Shown piece by piece: positions 45,215 to 57,355 of a DNA stretch of 64,000 bases. The stretch is taken from positions 31,345,462 to 31,409,461 of the forward strand of contig OX031062.1 in the NCBI GenBank assembly GCA_943736015.1, written 5' to 3'. Made by a program: the position numbers and the translations under genes. The DNA comes from Tridacna crocea (lineage: Eukaryota > Mollusca > Bivalvia > Cardiida > Cardiidae). How positions within the stretch are numbered: the stretch's first letter is position 1; every line of letters starts with the position of its first letter. The notes below the pieces were generated by a model. The model saw only the letters and a program-made list of their open reading frames with translations. It was not told where the DNA came from and made no database searches.

Positions 45215-46289
45215 CAGTATAACAGGTTTTTTTTACGTGCTGCCAATTTTTACTAATTTTTACGCATCAAAAAGATTCGTAAAAATTCAACGCATAAATA
45301 ATTACAGAGTAAAACCGTACTGTAGTATTGTATCGATATGAAATAAAGGGTTATCAGTATGTAATACCTGTGGACTAAATACATGCAATGTAAGATTTTT
45401 TTCACTTGTGTTCTGATTATGTGTGATATGACTTCTGTCAATCAGTCATCCCTATTTGGATATCTTAACCCATTACCACTCAATCCCTACTTTTGACGCC
45501 CCTTAGAAAGAAGCCTTTTGAAAACACTGTGGGAAAAGGAGAAAATGCTGGTAACCAGCATTTTCTCCTTTTCCCACAGTGTTTTCTACCCTTTCCAGAA
45601 CAAATTTCTATATTTCAGTCACTTTTATTTTGTCGTCTGCAAATGCTTTCAATTTGGACCAGTCCAAAACTTTCTTGTGTGGTAATGAGTTAAACCATGG
45701 CTTCCATGTCAAAATAGAAAACTTATAGAGAATTCCAATCCATGCTATACGTGAATTGAATGCTTTGACACCAGGTAAACGAGGCACCTTCATGATACTC
45801 GACACGTTGATTATGCCGGTGATGAGCATTTGACTCGGCATTGGGCCGCTCCAAAAATGTCATGAATGGGTCTTGTGAAAAGACGTGGCTCTATAACTGC
45901 AATACCCTAGATTTAAAATTTTGATGAGCTAAAGGAGGGCTTTCTAAACAGAGTGAAAAAAGTAATGACAGGATCACTGTGTGTCTCCACAGTTAGTTAT
46001 CAATTATGACCATACGTGTATCTGTTAAAACGGTTATTCGCACGTCAAAACAATTACCGCTATTCGCACGCCAAACAAAGACTGGCACTTTTCTTTCAAC
46101 CTGTATTTAAAACAAACAATACACTTATAATCTTAAATGAAGGAGTGAACAATGTACTGATATTTTTAATGCTGTAATTTTTTACGTTTGTTTAGAATTA
46201 GTAAAAAATAAAATTGTAAAAATTTAAATCATGTGTTTTTAGCTCAAATTCGTAAACTTTTACAGCAGTAAAAAAAATCTGTTATACGG
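45215..46289. mobile_element. DNA element with GTATAACAG ends
   Basis: About 1.07 kb bounded by inverted ends CAGTATAACAGGTTTTTTTT and, read inward from the right, CCGTATAACAGATTTTTTTT. Subterminal TTTTTACG and GTAAAAA motifs occur at both sides. It contains a complete hairpin MITE (45465-45693). No frame and no convincing target duplication. Confidence 0.45.
45465..45693. mobile_element. Form A hairpin MITE
   Basis: Complete with a perfect core using CACTGTGG/CCACAGTG. Nested in the GTATAACAG-ended element. Confidence 0.9.
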
Positions 46290-46365
46290 TTAATGCAGCA
46301 ACAATAAACCCTATGGCCATTTTCAGATTAGACATCTATTCTTTTCCAATAAATTTCGTTTGTCT

Positions 46366-47230
46366 TCAACACACAATTTACCAAATACTAGAAAGAAGCC
46401 TTTAGAAATTAGCATTTTTACACAATATTTTCTACCCTTTTATGGACAAAATTCATCATTTCAGCCACATTTAGTTTTTTGTCTGCAAGTGAATTTGGAA
46501 CAGTCTAAAATTTTGTCATTTGGAAAAGAGTAAGCCATGAGATAATATTGTTAACCCATTACTACACAATCCCTACTTTTGACAAGAAGAAAGAAGACTT
46601 TACAAAACATTGTGGGAAAAGGAGAAAATGCTGGTAACCAGCATTTTCTCCATTTCCCACAATGTTTTCTTCTCTTCACAAAACAAATTTCAATTTTTCA
46701 GGCACTTTTATTTGGTCGTCTGCAAATGCTTTCAATTTGGAAAAGCCAAAAATTTTGTCGTTTGGGAATGAGTTAACTCATTACCGAACAATCCCTTCTT
46801 TTGACGACCCTGAGAAAGAAACCTTTAGAAAACATTGTGGAAAAAGGAGAAAATGCTGGTCACCAGCATTTTTTCCTTTTCTCACACTGTTTTCAACCCT
46901 TCAAAAAAACAAATCTCAAATTATCAGTCACTTTTATTTTGTCGTCTGCAAATGCTTTCGATTTGGACTTCCCAAAATATTGTCTTTTGGTAATAAGTTA
47001 ACCCTTTACCAGATGACAAAATTTTAGCTTTATCCAACCTGAAAGCATTAAAATTTTGCAGACCAAAAATCAAAAGTAACCCAAAAACTGATATCTGTTC
47101 TTGACACTGCAGAAAACACTGTGGAAAAAGAAAATGCTGGTTCCCAGCATTTTCCCCTTTAACCGCAAGGCTTTCAAGAGGCTTTTTCCTTAGGGAAATT
47201 AAAACTTTGGATTGTGTGGTAAAGAGTGAA
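46366..47230. mobile_element. Form A array of four units
   Basis: A decayed unit (46366-46534) and then 46551-46776, 46773-47001 and 46998-47230 chained through single TTAA sites. The chained units alternate in end subtype. Confidence 0.86.
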
Positions 47231-47527
47231 AGGGTGTAACCTTGCAGTTTAATTATTTCTAGCGATTATATATAATGATTTATTTCACTGATGATATATA
47301 AATGTGTATTTCATGACTGAAGCCATTTTCTTCAATAATCTTCTGCCGCAGATCTGATTCATGAAGTAATGAAATCAGTTCATCATAAGCAATTAAAATT
47401 GGATGCAGGGAGCCCATGTATGAAAGAGAAATTAAAATCTGTTATCCAATTATAAAGGCAACATGAGGGCGCATAATCATCCAACACAAAGGAAGCTGTC
47501 TTGGAGCCTCCCGAAAAAAAATAATTC

Positions 47528-48190
47528 TTAACCCTTTACCAGACGACAAATTTTTGGACTGTTTCAAATTAAAAGCATTTGCAGACGACAAAATAAAGTT
47601 GACTAAAAAATTGAAATTTGTTCTGGGAGGGGTAGAAAAAACTGTGGGAAAAGGAGAAAATGGTGGTTACCAGCATTTTCTCCTTTTCCCAAAGTGTTTT
47701 CGAAAGGCTTATTTCTTAGGGGCGTCAAAAGTAGGGATTGAGTGGTAATGGGTTAACTCTTTATCACACGACAAATTTTTGGACTAGTCCAAATTTAAAG
47801 TATTTGCAGACAACAAAATTAAGTCTTGGTAGTAATTATGATGCTTGTTGGCTTTGATAGGATAGAAAATATTTTGGAATAGGGAGAAAATGCTGGTTTC
47901 CCACATTTTCTCCTTTTCCCATAATGTTTTTAGACACCTCTTCATGAAAACCTGTTACTGTGCGATACAGTTACCTCTGTACAAAGTGACAAAATTTGAG
48001 ACGGGTTCAAACTGAAAGAATTTGAAGATGAAACAGATGGCTCATTTGCTGGACTTTGTCCTTCATAGATCATAGAGAAGAAAACATTGTGGAAAAAGAA
48101 GAAAATGCTTCTTACCAGCATTTTCTCCTATTTACTCAATGTTTTCAAAAGGCTTCTTTCCAAGTGATGGTTTTGATGGTGTCCTAATTT
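47528..48190. mobile_element. Form A array of three units
   Basis: 47528-47756 is complete (GGTGGTTACCAGC, one mismatch). 47753-47973 and 47970-48190 are diverged. Confidence 0.8.
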
Positions 48191-48225
48191 ATCTAAATCC
48201 CATTATTTCTCTTCGAAACCCTATG

Positions 48226-48454
48226 TTAAATTTTTACCAAACAACACAACTTTAGACTTGTCCAAATTAAAAGCATTTGCAGACGACAAAACAAACATGC
48301 GTCAAAAATTGAAACTTGACTTTAGAAGAGTAGAAAACATTGTGCGAAAAGGAGAAAATGCTGGTTACCAGCATTTTCTCCCTTTCCCACATTGTTTTCA
48401 GAAGGCTTATTCCACAGGGTCGTAAAAATCAGGGATTGTTTGGTAAAGGGTTAA
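48226..48454. mobile_element. Form A hairpin MITE
   Basis: Complete, TTAA to TTAA, core GGTTACC. Confidence 0.87.
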
Positions 48455-48776
48455 GGCTACTCATTAGAATCATCTCCATGACAAAATTCTGCTGAGTACC
48501 CACAACATCGGTTTCAGTGGAGAATGATCGATATTTTCAATTTTGATATCAAAATCACTCTCCCTATCTGGAGCTCTGACTGCATAGTGTGAAGTCCATT
48601 TTAGATCAACGTCATCTGTAGAAAATGGCAAAGTTATGGATATATTTCAAGCTTTATGACTTATGACCTTATCAAATGTAAAATCCCCAAAATGCCCGTC
48701 AATAATGCATAGTGCATGCATTGTAGATTTTAAAAGCCTGTCAAGTACATGTACATGTATGTTGCTGATGCCTGTC

Positions 48777-49012
48777 TTAACCCTTTACCAAACAAGGGGC
48801 CTTTGAAAATTATTGTGGGAAAAGGAGAAAATGCTAGTAACCATCTTTTTTTTCCCACCTTATCAAAGCAAGATTACACCATTTGAACCACATTGAAATT
48901 GTTGTCTACAAGTGGCACTTGTAGACAACAATTTCAATGTGGTTCAAATGGTGTAATCGTTAGTGCTTTCAATTTGCGCAAGGCTAACATTTGCCACAAA
49001 GCAAATAGTTAA
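48777..49012. mobile_element. Form A unit containing an added inverted copy
   Basis: The hairpin is mostly lost (AATGCTAGTAACCATC). The right arm carries the 87-bp palindrome before continuing to GTGCTTTCAATTTG and TTAA. Confidence 0.75.
48872..48958. repeat. Perfect 87-bp inverted repeat
   Basis: Arms of 43 bp (48872-48914 and 48916-48958) around a single G. It lies inside the right half of a hairpin MITE whose normal sequence continues on both sides, so a 43-bp inverted copy was added in place. Confidence 0.92.
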
Positions 49013-49041
49013 GTAGTACATGCAGATTGCTGTTGCCTGAT

Positions 49042-49203
49042 TTAATCCTTTATTAAACAATGCCTGCTTTTCACAACCCTGACATAGAAAGATTGTGGGA
49101 AAAGGAGAAAATGGTGATAACCAGCTTTTTTTCCTATTCCCACAATGTTTTCTATCCCTGCCAGAAACAAATTTCAATTTTTGAGTTACCTTTATTTTGT
49201 AAA
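49042..49203. mobile_element. Form A unit truncated on the right
   Basis: Left TTAA and core are present; it stops within the right arm at TTTATTTTGT. Confidence 0.7.
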
Positions 49204-49841
49204 GCTAGAGGAACATTGCATAAAAATTAACAGTGTAGCTCTTCAGAATCATAAATTAATGCATGTTCTATAAGTCTATACTCCAAAAAGGTGCTGTTTA
49301 CTATTGCTATTGAAGTTCTTTGAAATAAATTATAAATTTCATCAATGTTTTTTTTCCATCTTCAGCCTTTGTCTCCCCTGAATGTTGATCATTAAAGATT
49401 CAAAACTACAGTTAACTTCCCGGCACAAATTTCTGGAGAAAACCTGATTTTTTTCTCTTTCAAGAAAACACAAACATGTGATGTTAATTAAACTCACAGC
49501 TTGTTTGAGAATTTAAAGGATCTTGCAAGTTGTGTTGTCAAGTAAAAAAAACTAATTAAATTTTGTGTTGTACAAAGACACATGTTTCTCTTTCCCTGAG
49601 AATTCAAAGCCAGTGTGTAATCTTTTTTCCATAGCTACTGACAGATTGGTTCAACATTTGATAAATTTCCAACAAACACACAGTTCCATCTTTTTTATTA
49701 GTGTGCAAGTTTACAAACCCTTCTTTCCCCTATCCATGTAACCTACATGTACCTTTTCAAATTATATTGTAAGAATATTTGAGTCAATTCGCAGTACATG
49801 TATTTTAACACTGCACATGTAACTAATGAATTAATCACATA
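49204..49841. other. Unassigned intron sequence
   Basis: AT-rich with T-runs; nothing recognised. Confidence 0.4.
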
Positions 49842-50622
49842 CAACTCTTTACCAATTACAAAATTTCATTCTATTCCAAATTGAAAGCATTTTCAGATGA
49901 CAAAATAAATGCGACTGCAAAGTTAAAGGTGGCCCTTCAGATTTCGGGACAAAAATTTTACAAAAATACAAGAAAATCATCCTTATACTCCCAGAGTCTT
50001 TTAATTTTCATTCATAAAACCCCAGGACTCGAAAACAATCGAACAACAAGAGAAATTTGAGACGTACTACGGCCGAGGTCGACACCGACGGGAAACACCG
50101 TCTATTTTTAGATGAGCAACTCGCTCATTTACATACATGAAATACACAGATAAAGCTTCAAACATAGCGTCTGAGGGAGACATTATGGAAAATAATTACA
50201 TGATTGTTAAGTAATAAAATTTAGCCGTCATTAGTCATGTGCCAGTCACTTGACATTCCCACAATGCTTTTTTTTAACTTCTGGCATGAAATCTAAAAAT
50301 ACCTTAAGAGGCTACATGGCCTTTCAGGGAATATCATCAAAAAAATTTTTTTTGTAACTTTAAGATTCTTAATTATTAATGATTTGTAGTGTTGTTTTTT
50401 TTTTCATATAAATTTCAGTGATGTATATATTTTTTAATTTGGTGTGATGTCAAAAATCTAAATACCCACCTTTAAAATACCGGTATGTTTTACAAAGGGT
50501 AGAAAACATTGCAAGAAAAGGAGAAAATGCTGGTTATCAGTATTTTCTCCTATTCTCTCGATGTTTTCAAAAGACTTTTTTCCCAGGGTGTTTAAAAAGT
50601 TGGTATTGTGTTGGATAGGGTT
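49842..50622. mobile_element. Form A unit split by the AGGTGG element
   Basis: Left arm to 49926, right part with core from 50476. Core centre GGTTATC has one mismatch. Confidence 0.72.
49927..50471. mobile_element. AGGTGG TTAA element, copy 2
   Basis: 545 bp with the same ends as the copy at 38207 and an exact TTAA on both sides (49923-49926 and 50472-50475). It interrupts a hairpin MITE whose left half (49842-49926) and right half (50476-50622) are otherwise continuous, so the insertion edges are well defined. Confidence 0.8.
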
Positions 50623-50740
50623 CACTTCTACTGTACCGAAAAAGTAATCTGAACTGAAAGTATCAGCATACAACCAACTAAATGTTACCTTTACACAAGT
50701 CCTCTTCTTTAGGGTCATAAAAACTTGGAATTTTTCGATA

Positions 50741-50957
50741 TTAACCCTTTACACCATAGACACTCATTTTGACGGAGCCTTTGGAAAACATTGTGACAAA
50801 AGGTGAAATTGCTCGTGACGAGCAATTTCACCTTTTTTCACAATGTTTTCTCTGCTATCAAAAGGTGTCACATACACATGAGAAACAACTTCATCCTTGC
50901 TGTTATTTAGGGCCAATTACAGATACTATAGGATTGCCTTATGGGGTAAAGGTTTAA
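50741..50957. mobile_element. Hairpin MITE form B, copy 4
   Basis: TTAACCCTTTACACCATA to TATGGGGTAAAGGTTTAA with the perfect centre GCTCGTGACGAGC; a few bases shorter than the other form B copies. Confidence 0.86.
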
Positions 50958-51338
50958 TGAGTTAACCAATCTATGCATTCCTCCTATTTCTTCCAAAGTG
51001 CAAGATACAGCATACTGATGTCTCAGCTGTCTTACTACATGTATCTTGTTACATCAACAAATGACTATAGCTACTTTTGCTGACTTTGCATATCAACATC
51101 AAACTGCACGGCCTCAAAACATGAAGTCTTCAGGACCTTACATCTTTAGACCATAACCTTGACTAGTTAAGAATCTTTTCTTGAAATAATATTTTCAGAA
51201 CAGCTTAACTCTTTTGTATGAAACTGGAAATTTGCATAATATTAGTGCAAAATTTGTAAATCAATTAAGTACAAATTGCATAAAAAGTTCGTAAATGTGA
51301 CCTTTATTGTAGAATCATGCTAGTGGAATATCCGACTT

Positions 51339-51537
51339 GGGTCTGTATTCACCAACCATTCTTAAGAATGTTCTTGGTCTTATTTTTCAAGATTTCCTGA
51401 CTGTGAAAGTAACAGATCTTCTGAGTGGCTAAACCATTTGGTTTAGCCAATCAGAAGTTCTTTTACTTTCACACTGACAAAATTTTGAAGAAGAAGCCTG
51501 AGACGGTTCTTGAGAATGGTTGGTGAATACTAGACCC
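51339..51537. mobile_element. Palindromic MITE with GTATTCACCAACC ends
   Basis: 199 bp. The ends GGGTCTGTATTCACCAACC and, inverted, GGGTCTAGTATTCACCAACC enclose a second inverted pair around TGGCTAAACC and GGTTTAGCCA, so most of the unit folds on itself. A decayed relative is at 36360. Confidence 0.6.
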
Positions 51538-51898
51538 TGTTTCTATCAGCATATATTGAACACATATTGCAGGGTTGTCATTGTGTTGTGGTTTAATTAC
51601 GTTTCTATCCAATTAAAAACAGGGTTCAAGCAAAAAGTTATACAAAAATCTGTACCTTCCTTTTTATACTACATGTAGGTTGTATCCATGTATCACAACA
51701 CATCTGCATTAAAATGACTGATAGTTCAAACATTTGGAGTAACTGTAAAACTAGTAATTGGTTCATCCAAAAATTATGTTTTGACAGTTTCAACCATTTC
51801 AGTCACCCTTGGGCTAAGTAACCCTTTCCTTCAATTACAAATCCCTTTATCCATTTTCTCTCTTTAAAACTTACAGAAAAATTAGTATGAAATTATCT

Positions 51899-53420
51899 GT
51901 AACCCTTTACCGAACAATCCCATGTTATAACAACCCCAAGGGTGTGGAATTCCTACGTCCGACTCGTCCGACTCGGGTAAATTTGACGTCGGACAAGTGG
52001 CTTTTTGCAATCTACTCGTCCGCGGACAAGTAGAAAACGAGGGGTAATTTGGAAGAAAAGATCATTATTAAATAACAGTATCCTTGTGAAACAGATATGT
52101 TCTCTCTACAAGAACAAGAACATTTTTAAATTCAATTATGATACATAAACTATTCCCTGATCTCTGGAATCAGAAAAAGGCCCGAATATTTGGCTGACTC
52201 TGACTTTATCCCCTACACAGGCTTTTTTTACTGCGCTGCAGTGTGGCCGAAATGTTGTGGTTTCTTGGCTCCATTTGGTTTGTTTAATGGAGGCAGCAAT
52301 AACCAAATCGAGTTAGCCTATTTTTTTCTGCACATGATTACACCGCGCATAGACTAGATGCGGTTGTCATTCAATGTCTATCGTTCAATATTAAATTCTT
52401 TTTTGTCGTTTGCAAGAACTTACAGTTGACAAAAGAGAAGTTGTCTCAATTTAACACTGTGGAACACATTCTTACTCGGTCGCAGTATTTGAAAGAAAAC
52501 CAAACAAGCTGTATCCATGTCAAACATGTCAAGAACCGGGAAACATTACAAACAGTTTGTTAAAAAGGCTGTAGATGATAAAAGCCAGCGCAGCCGTTTT
52601 ATTTTCGGCGTGAAATTTCGGCGTGAAATTCTTTGCAGATCGATCTGCAGGTAATCAACTATCCACTTTCTGAGTCTCAATCTGAAGTGTTGGACATCGC
52701 CGATCTCCCTAATAAGTGGACCGTTGTTACCACTGCGCATCATGCAAACTCTACATCTCCATACACAATAACCAAGCCACAGATAATTATTCCCTTGTAT
52801 CATTATGACGGCTGGTAAGCAGTTCTGCAGAAGTATTATATTCGGCACCCATGGGTGTATGACAGTTGTGTTAATAAGGGGATGTACGTGCAAACACTGA
52901 GATATTTGGCCATGGTTTAAGCAGCTATAGTGTCATTGTTGAATCTTTCTCAATTATTAAATTCTTGCACCTTTCTATTTACTGTACCTATGTACAGTGC
53001 CATTATTTTGTTAAATTGATGTACCTTGAGAGTCAGTCTGATTTTTCATAATTATCATTAAAAAGCCAAACAAAGCAAATTCAAATGGTAAAAAGATCAT
53101 AATCAGGCTATCTACAAACTACATTCAATTAGGTCTTTGAATGCTACATAAAACTATTTTATTTTGGACAAGTAAGCTTCTCTGACGGACAAGTAGATTT
53201 TTTAGATTTACTTGTCCATGGACAAGCAGAAAATTTGAATATTTCCACACCCCTGAACCCCAAGGAAGATGCGTATTGATTTCAAGCATTTTCTCCTTTT
53301 CCCACCATATTTTCTGTTGTACAAAAGAAAAATTTCACCATGTGAGTATCAATGAAACTGTTGTCTTCAAATCCTTTTGATTTGGACCAGTCTAAATTCT
53401 TGTAATCTGGTAAAGGGTTC
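51899..53420. mobile_element. Form A unit split by a hAT-like element
   Basis: Left arm 51899-51936, right part from 53256 with CATTTTCTCCTTTTCCCACC and the right end GGTAAAGGGTT. Part of the core is gone. Confidence 0.7.
51937..53255. mobile_element. Non-autonomous hAT-like element inside a hairpin MITE
   Basis: 1319 bp starting CAAGGGTGTGGAA and ending TTCCACACCCCTG, close to the CAGGGGTG end typical of hAT elements. Subterminal GGACAAGTAG and CTACTCGTCC motifs occur at both ends. It splits a hairpin MITE near its left arm. The 8-bp flanks (AACAACCC and AACCCCAA) do not match cleanly. A plus-strand reading from 52518 of about 40 residues is the only coding hint and was not recognised. Confidence 0.6.
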
Positions 53421-54007
53421 TGAATTGAAGACCAGTTTTGGCATTTAAAAAAAAAAATTACCAGAATATAGACATTAAATGTACCAAAACCAAAATACTT
53501 CTTCAGGGCCCAAAAATTTCCATAAAATGCACAAAGTTTGTCCTGCAGGACAAGTGACACTAAAAAACAGTTGCCCTGCTTTGAAGCTCACTCATTCGAC
53601 GAACCTTAAATACAGGGTTTTAAAAACCAGCACCAGCTATCCGTTCCATTTACAGAAATTAATAAAGCCAAAATAATATGGTTTTTCAAACTGATTTTTA
53701 GGAAGTATTTGTCTTATTGTTAATATCGTTTGTTTTAATAATAACCAAAGTCACTCAGATTGAATAAGGTACACCCGAAGCATATTATGAGATTTTTATT
53801 TGAAATGAAAGGTCACAGGTTATATCAGTCGGCTGACTTGAAAGTGGTCTTTATTTGGGGTGAAGACCAGCATACATTTATGTTCTGTTTCAAAGTTTGA
53901 TTTCCTGAAAACCCATAATTCATCTATTCAATGACTGAATGGCCGTTTTGTCTGGTGCAAGTCAAATATTCGTCTGTAAAACTTGTTTAGCTATCTCTTA
54001 TTCGGTA
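53421..54007. other. Unassigned intron sequence
   Basis: Nothing recognised between the MITE split by the hAT-like element and the minisatellite. Confidence 0.4.
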
Positions 54008-54302
54008 TCAGGACATTTGCCCCCTGGACATCTGCCAACCGGACTTCTGCCCCCGTAGGACACCTGCCCCCTGGATATCCCCCCCCGGCATTTGCCCCCG
54101 TAGGACATCTACCCCCTGGACATCTCCCTCCCTGACATTTGTCCCTGTAGGACAATTGCCCCTGTAGGACATTTGCCCCCCGGACCTTTGCCCCCTGGAC
54201 ATCTGCCCCCAGACATTCACCCCCTCAGGAATCCCCTCCCGGACATTTGCCCTGGTAGGACATCTGCCCCTGGATATTTGCTCCCGTAGGACAACTGCCT
54301 CC
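54008..54302. repeat. GGACATTTGCCCCC minisatellite
   Basis: About 16 diverged units of 15-20 bp built on GGACATTTGCCCCCTG or GGACATCTGCCCCC with GTA insertions. The unit resembles the arm unit of the foldback at 9168. No inverted partner arm was seen nearby, so this may be one arm of a broken element. Confidence 0.75.
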
Positions 54303-54688
54303 TTGGAAACGATAAGCCTCTTCTAAATGATGTTGAAGAACTAATAACATCACGAATTTTGCTTTATTTTTCTTAAAATGCAAAAAAAGAATTTTTCATC
54401 GGGATTTACAGCAGGTGTGCCAGATGAGTAACTGACTCTATAGTTATCATACTGGAAGTTTGCTATTAAAACTGAAATCAATTAATCAGCCAAAGATTTT
54501 CAACAAAATAGCACTTAAAGATACAACAGCTGAGAGGTCTTTTTCATATATCTGCATGTTCATACTTTTCATACCACATATCTTTTGTAGAGATATATGA
54601 ATTTGAATATTTATATGTAGTCTCTGAAAATTTCCAATGTGTAAAGGTAGTTCATATTAATATCTTTATGCATCCATAACACATGACC

Positions 54689-56910
54689 CGGTCCATGGAA
54701 ATACCGAATTACACCTGATTTACCGAATTATACCGAATTACACCGAATTACACATAGTAATACCAAATTATACATTCAAAACACTAATTTATTTAGTAAA
54801 TATGAATTAAACTTATTAAAATTATATTATTAAGCATTTTCTGGCCCTTAGCTATTTAATTCGGTAATTCACATTACCGAATTACACTATATACTTTGAT
54901 TGGTATCACACTCTGTTTCACTGGATTTACCGAATCATACCGAATTACACACAGTGATACCGAATTATCCGTTCAAAACACTTATTTATTAAGTAATATA
55001 TGAATTAAACTTATATAAATTATATTATTAGGCTTTTTCTGGCCCTTAACTGTTTAATTCGGTAATTCAGATTACTAAATTACACTATTTACTATGATTG
55101 GTATCACACTCTGTTTCATCGGATTTACCGAATTATACCGAATTACTTATTGTGATACCGAATTATATGTTCAAAACACATATTTATTAAGAAATATATG
55201 AATAAAACTTATTAAAATTATATTATTAAGCTTTTTCTGGCCCTTAACTGTTTAATTCGGTAATTCACATTACTGAATTACACTATATACAATGATTGGT
55301 ATCACGCTATGTTACACCTGATTTACCGTATTATACCGAATTACCGAATTACAACGAATTATACCGAATTAAACATGCAAAACACTTATTTTTTCTTTTA
55401 TATATTAATTAGACAAGTGAAGATTGTTTTATCTTGCTTTTTGTGGCTCTCAATTGTGCAATTCTGTATTTGACATTACCGAATTACACCTCTTGCATAT
55501 TGTATATAATACACCTCAGTATATTGGAGAGCAATGATGTGGAAAAAAAAACAATTACATAACAAAAACTTGTTTTCAATCATTTTCTACACCCACGAAT
55601 CATTTATTACACGAACAAACGATTAAATCCACTGTTTGAAAATCCATCTAATCTTATATTTACCTATAATTAATGGAATGATCACAAAGTAAGATCCGCA
55701 ATACCGACATTTAAAAGTGTAATTCGGTATCATAACGGATAATATCCCTGGTATCATGGAGAACTTGCAGGTATAATTCGTTATCGTGAAGTATAATTCG
55801 GTTCTGGGAGATCCACAATACCGACATTTAAATGTGTAATTCGGTATTCTTTATTTACTATTAAAACTGGCAAAAACCACAAAGAACTGATCTGAACAAG
55901 TGTAATTGATATTTTTTTTACCTATTCTCCTTTTACTAACAAATCTTATTATTCTAATATTTAGCGATGAGTTTTAGTGGGTTTAATTCGGTAATATAAA
56001 AGTTTATTTAGGTTATTCAAGTCAGTGTATTTTGGTCACCATGAAGTATAATTCGGTATAATTCGGTTCTGGGAGCTCCAAATTTAAATGTGTAATTCGG
56101 TACTCTTGATTTGCTATAAAATTGGCGAAATCCACAAAGAACTGATCTGAACAAGCGTCAAATCTTATTATTCTAATATTTAGCGATCAGTTTAAGTGGG
56201 TAAAATTCGGTAATATAAAAGTTTATTTAGGTAATTCAAGTTAAGTCGGTGTATTTTGGTCATCATGAAGTATCAAGAAGAATAATTGGTAAAATTCGGT
56301 TCTGGGAGCTCCGCGATACAGAAATTTAGATGTGTAATTCGGTATTCTTTATTTACTATTAAAACTGGCGAAAACCACAAAAACCTGATCTGAACAAGCG
56401 TAATTGATATTTTTTTTAACTTTTCTCCTATTACTAACAACTCTTATTATTCTAATATTTAGAGATCAGTTTTAGTAGTCATAATTCCGTAATATACAAG
56501 TTTATTTAGGAAATTCAAGTTAAGTCGGTGTATTTGGGCCATGTACCTTATTAAACAGTTAAGGGCCAGAAAAAGCCTAATAATATAATTCTTATAAGTT
56601 TAATTCATATATTACTTAATAAATAAGTGTTTTGAATGTATAATTCGGTATCACTATGTGTAATTCGGTATAATTCGGTAAATCCGGTGAAACATAGTGT
56701 GATACCAATCATAGTATATAGTGTAATTCGGTAATGTGAATTACCGAAATAAACAGTTAAAGGCCAGAAAAAGCCTAATAATATAATTTTAATAAGTTTA
56801 ATTCATATATTACTTAATAAATAAGTGTTTTGAATGTATAATTCCATATCACTATGTGTAATTCGGTGTAATTCAGTAAATCAGGTGTAATTCAGTATTT
56901 CCATGCACCC
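54689..56910. mobile_element. Foldback element with tandem-repeat arms and 9-bp duplication
   Basis: A 2222-bp element flanked by CACATGACC (54680-54688 and 56911-56919). The ends are inverted: CGGTCCATGGAAATAC on the left, and GGGTGCATGGAAATAC read inward from the right. The left arm (to about 55540) holds about four tandem units with a period near 197 bp, each with CCGAATTACAC-like motifs. The right arm (from about 56560) carries the same unit inverted, again with a 197-bp period. The middle (about 55690-56540) is a second tandem set containing AATTCGGTTCTGGGAG at about 55794, 56057 and 56293. No open frame of note. Inverted arms made of direct repeats plus a 9-bp duplication fit foldback or Mutator-like elements. 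It stops 57 bp from the MAGI exon. Confidence 0.82.
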
Positions 56911-56967
56911 CACATGACCAGAATTACAAGCCATAAGTAAGTTATTAGTAAATGTGGATCAGCATAC

Positions 56968-57355
56968 CTGCACGGACAGTCTTGATCATCACTGGTGCTC
57001 CATTTTGACTGACCTGCTTCAACCATACCATTGCATCACGGAGTGTATAACCACTAATCCTCTGACCCTGAACTTCTAATACGATGCTGCCAGCTTCCAA
57101 CTTGCCACTGTGATACGTAATTTTCATAGGATCCACATCATCAAGATAGAGAAAATATCCATTATCTGCACCACCAAGAAGAGTCACATGTAAACTTTCC
57201 TCTGGTAGCGCTGACACAAGTGTTTCTTGAACCTGAAAACTCCAATGATTTGGATCCAACTTTGGTTCTCCTCTCTCTCTACCATCACGTCCCACACTTT
57301 GGTCCCGCCTGGGTTTTGCTGCAGGGACAGGTGGTATTTGTTTATTTTTAATCAT
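56968..57355 (-). CDS. MAGI: MAGI-family scaffold, exon with start codon and PDZ0
   Basis: This is the first coding exon of a membrane-associated guanylate kinase with inverted domain order, a scaffold at cell junctions and synapses. The proposed ATG is at 57355; an in-frame TAG lies a few codons upstream and no other AUG intervenes. The exon gives 129 codons plus one base and ends at a GTATGC donor. Residues 1-35 are basic and proline-containing. From about residue 36 (NHW) to 129 the sequence follows the N-terminal PDZ0 of animal MAGI proteins, with LLGGADNG at 59-66 in place of a GLGF loop, then LEVQGQRISG and IKTVRAG. The split glycine codon is completed by the exon at 42886. The family is assigned from memory of MAGI sequences. 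The exact paralogue and transcription start are not known. Confidence 0.88.

Noticed and set aside
54008..54220. Open frame with repeated GQMSRG on the minus strand
   Set aside because: A translation of the GGACATTTGCCCCC minisatellite.
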